Notes under the pieces: generated by a model
Told to the model about the DNA's origin: nothing
Seen by the model: the letters and a program-made list of their open reading frames with translations, nothing else
Database searches by the model: none
Shown here: positions 62,808 through 64,000 of the stretch, one piece after another
Numbering within the stretch: the first letter of the stretch is position 1
How the letters are laid out: each line of letters opens with the position of its first letter
Position numbers and translations under genes: made by a program
Source of the DNA: Dyadobacter sp.
Lineage (GTDB): Bacteria > Bacteroidota > Bacteroidia > Cytophagales > Spirosomataceae
Length of the DNA stretch: 64,000 nt
Assembly (NCBI RefSeq): GCF_017744695.1
Contig: NZ_JAGIAS010000003.1
Span: 868,001-932,000, forward strand
Reading direction: 5' to 3'

Positions 62808-63587
62808 ATGCAACTCCAAACCTCCACTGCCCTCATTACCGGTGGCGCTTCCGGCCTTGGAGAAGCGACAGTGCGTCTATTTGTAAATCAAGGGGCAAAG
62901 GTTACCGTTCTCGATTTGAATGAAACAGCCGGGCAAATACTCGAAAGTGAGTTCCCCGATCAAATCAAATTCATTAAAACAGACGTTACCAGCGAAAGCG
63001 AAGTCCAGCGTGCGTTGGACCTAGCGTTGGAACTGTTTGGCAGCATTCAAATCGTAGTGAATTGTGCGGGCATCGCACCCGCACGTAAAATCGTGGGCAA
63101 GGCCGATGGCATTTACGGTCCGCATTCCTTTGAGCTTTTTGAGAAGACGATCCGCATCAATCTGATAGGGACATTCAATGTGATGCGGTTGGCTGCATTT
63201 GTGATGGAGAAAAACGAGGCAAATGTCGAAGGCGAACGTGGGGTGATCATCAATACGGCATCAGTAGCGGCTTACGATGGGCAAATGGGCCAGGTAGCCT
63301 ATGCGGCCAGCAAAGGCGGCATCGTGAGCATGACACTGCCCGTCGCACGTGATCTCGCAAAATCCGGCATTCGGGTGATGGCCATTGCACCGGGATTGTT
63401 TGAAACTCCACTGTTAATGGGACTTCCCGAAGAAGCCCGTGTTTCCCTGGGACAACAAATTCCATTTCCATCACGCCTCGGAAAACCTTCGGAATATGCG
63501 TTGCTGGCCAAATCTATTGTGGAAAATCCGATGCTAAACGGCGAAGTGATCCGCCTGGATGGCGCGATCAGAATGGCTCCCAGATAG
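62808..63587 (+). CDS. SDR-family oxidoreductase (3-hydroxyacyl-CoA dehydrogenase type 2-like)
   Basis: 259 residues. ALITGGASGLGEATVRLF cofactor loop, LDLNE after the second strand (NAD preference), VVNCAGIAPARKIVGK, catalytic YAASKGGIVSMTLPVARDLA and IAPGLFETPLL. The sequence after NCAGIAPA and the loop GPHSFELFEKTIRINLIGTFNV are like those of the HSD17B10 group, which oxidises 3-hydroxyacyl-CoA and other substrates. Starts 6 bp after the small ORF. Confidence 0.9.
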   Translation: MQLQTSTALITGGASGLGEATVRLFVNQGAKVTVLDLNETAGQILESEFPDQIKFIKTDVTSESEVQRALDLALELFGSIQIVVNCAGIAPARKIVGKADGIYGPHSFELFEKTIRINLIGTFNVMRLAAFVMEKNEANVEGERGVIINTASVAAYDGQMGQVAYAASKGGIVSMTLPVARDLAKSGIRVMAIAPGLFETPLLMGLPEEARVSLGQQIPFPSRLGKPSEYALLAKSIVENPMLNGEVIRLDGAIRMAPR

Positions 63588-63603
63588 GTAAACCGGCGGA
63601 ATT

Positions 63604-63975
63604 ATGAAAGGACACTACTTTTTCAAATGGCTATTCCTGACGGTACTATCCGTCAGCGCCCTTCATTTCCGCGAAAACAGCAGCATCGGGCATTACAGGA
63701 CAGAGCAGATCTCTTCCGGACTGAGCACGGCCCGGAAGCGCATTCCTGGTTTCGAGTATTGCCAAAAGCTTTCCAAAGTTCGTCCCACAGATTTTGTTTA
63801 CCCCAAAAACACACAGTATAACAGACTTACCGACCTCTCCAACTCCCTGGCGAACTCTGTTTCTCAATATCCTGAGTTGCTACTTCGCCTGCCATTGACT
63901 GCATTTCACATTCGAAATCAGCATTTCCGGAGCCGTACGCTTCTTTCCGACGATCATTCCATTTTCCTCTCGTAA
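63604..63975 (+). CDS. Small secreted protein, unknown
   Basis: 123 residues with a hydrophobic export-type N-terminus (YFFKWLFLTVLSVSALHF) and a polar, arginine- and serine-rich remainder; no motif recognised. It starts 16 bp after the SDR stop on the same strand. A real gene is likely but not certain, because an overlapping frame is also open and the C-terminal half looks low in conserved features. Confidence 0.45.
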   Translation: MKGHYFFKWLFLTVLSVSALHFRENSSIGHYRTEQISSGLSTARKRIPGFEYCQKLSKVRPTDFVYPKNTQYNRLTDLSNSLANSVSQYPELLLRLPLTAFHIRNQHFRSRTLLSDDHSIFLS

Positions 63976-64000
63976 TCCAACCTCCCACTTCATGCGAGGT

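Noticed and set aside
1..64000. Search by eye for tRNA, rRNA, riboswitch and prophage signatures
   Set aside because: No cloverleaf, rRNA segment or conserved riboswitch core was recognised in the gene-free gaps; a covariance-model scan would be needed to exclude them.

Overview
The window looks like a chromosomal stretch of a Cytophagales bacterium (Bacteroidota); the gene content reminds me most of Dyadobacter or a close relative, though species cannot be fixed without a database. The evidence is a SusC/SusD pair with its own ECF sigma and FecR anti-sigma, a protein with a type IX secretion C-terminal domain, many lipoproteins, -7 promoter boxes of the Bacteroidota form TAnnTTTG, a fused SerB-SerA protein, and long IleS and Rpn/Uma2-type genes. 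No rRNA, tRNA, CRISPR array, IS element or prophage was recognised.

Layout. (1) 1-19.5 kb, all minus strand: a polysaccharide utilisation locus. Read in transcription order it is sigma factor, FecR, STN-containing SusC, SusD, DUF3823 lipoprotein, a 1181-residue ThuA/PVC-dehydrogenase/cupredoxin lipoprotein, a second ThuA protein, a Gfo/Idh/MocA oxidoreductase, a D-tagatose-3-epimerase-like isomerase, a secreted PHP-type hydrolase, a GH43 and a GH5-like glycosidase cut by the window edge. The mix of glycosidases with ThuA, oxidoreductase and epimerase suggests both hydrolytic and oxidative (keto-sugar) handling of a plant glycan. (2) 19.7-25.3 kb: Rpn-type nuclease, serine biosynthesis (aminotransferase plus SerB-SerA fusion), YheT-like hydrolase, cold-shock gene. 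(3) 25.3-37.2 kb, minus: deacetylase, aldo/keto reductase, GroES-like protein, then an overlapping envelope-glycan operon (two GT2 enzymes, two polytopic proteins, one MBOAT acyltransferase), EamA transporter, LptF/G permease, DtxR-type regulator. (4) 37.2-48 kb: Nramp transporter divergent from the DtxR regulator with a palindromic box between them, a T9SS esterase and a degenerate SGNH lipoprotein, Kup, a GH36 alpha-galactosidase, a DUF4143 ATPase. (5) 48-55.4 kb, minus: phosphoribosyltransferase, class I amidotransferase, Uma2 nuclease, aldehyde dehydrogenase, SDR, glutamine-synthetase-like enzyme, DUF4230 protein, SBF-like transporter; part of this resembles a gamma-glutamylation (Puu-like) catabolic pathway. 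(6) 55.6-64 kb: GH16, PepSY protein, carbonic anhydrase, IleS, a DUF6934 protein with a small unlisted 53-residue ORF, an SDR and a small secreted protein.

Intergenic spaces are rich in palindromic and low-complexity repeats: nested inverted repeats at 5.0 kb, a repeat hot spot at 6.3-6.84 kb, a perfect 28-bp inverted repeat at 57.8 kb, and repeat families shared between distant gaps. The best candidates for something little described are the copper-domain ThuA/PVC fusion within the PUL, the double GT2/polytopic-protein operon, and the SGNH lipoprotein that has lost its catalytic serine and histidine. All functions are read from sequence; nothing was searched or computed with tools.
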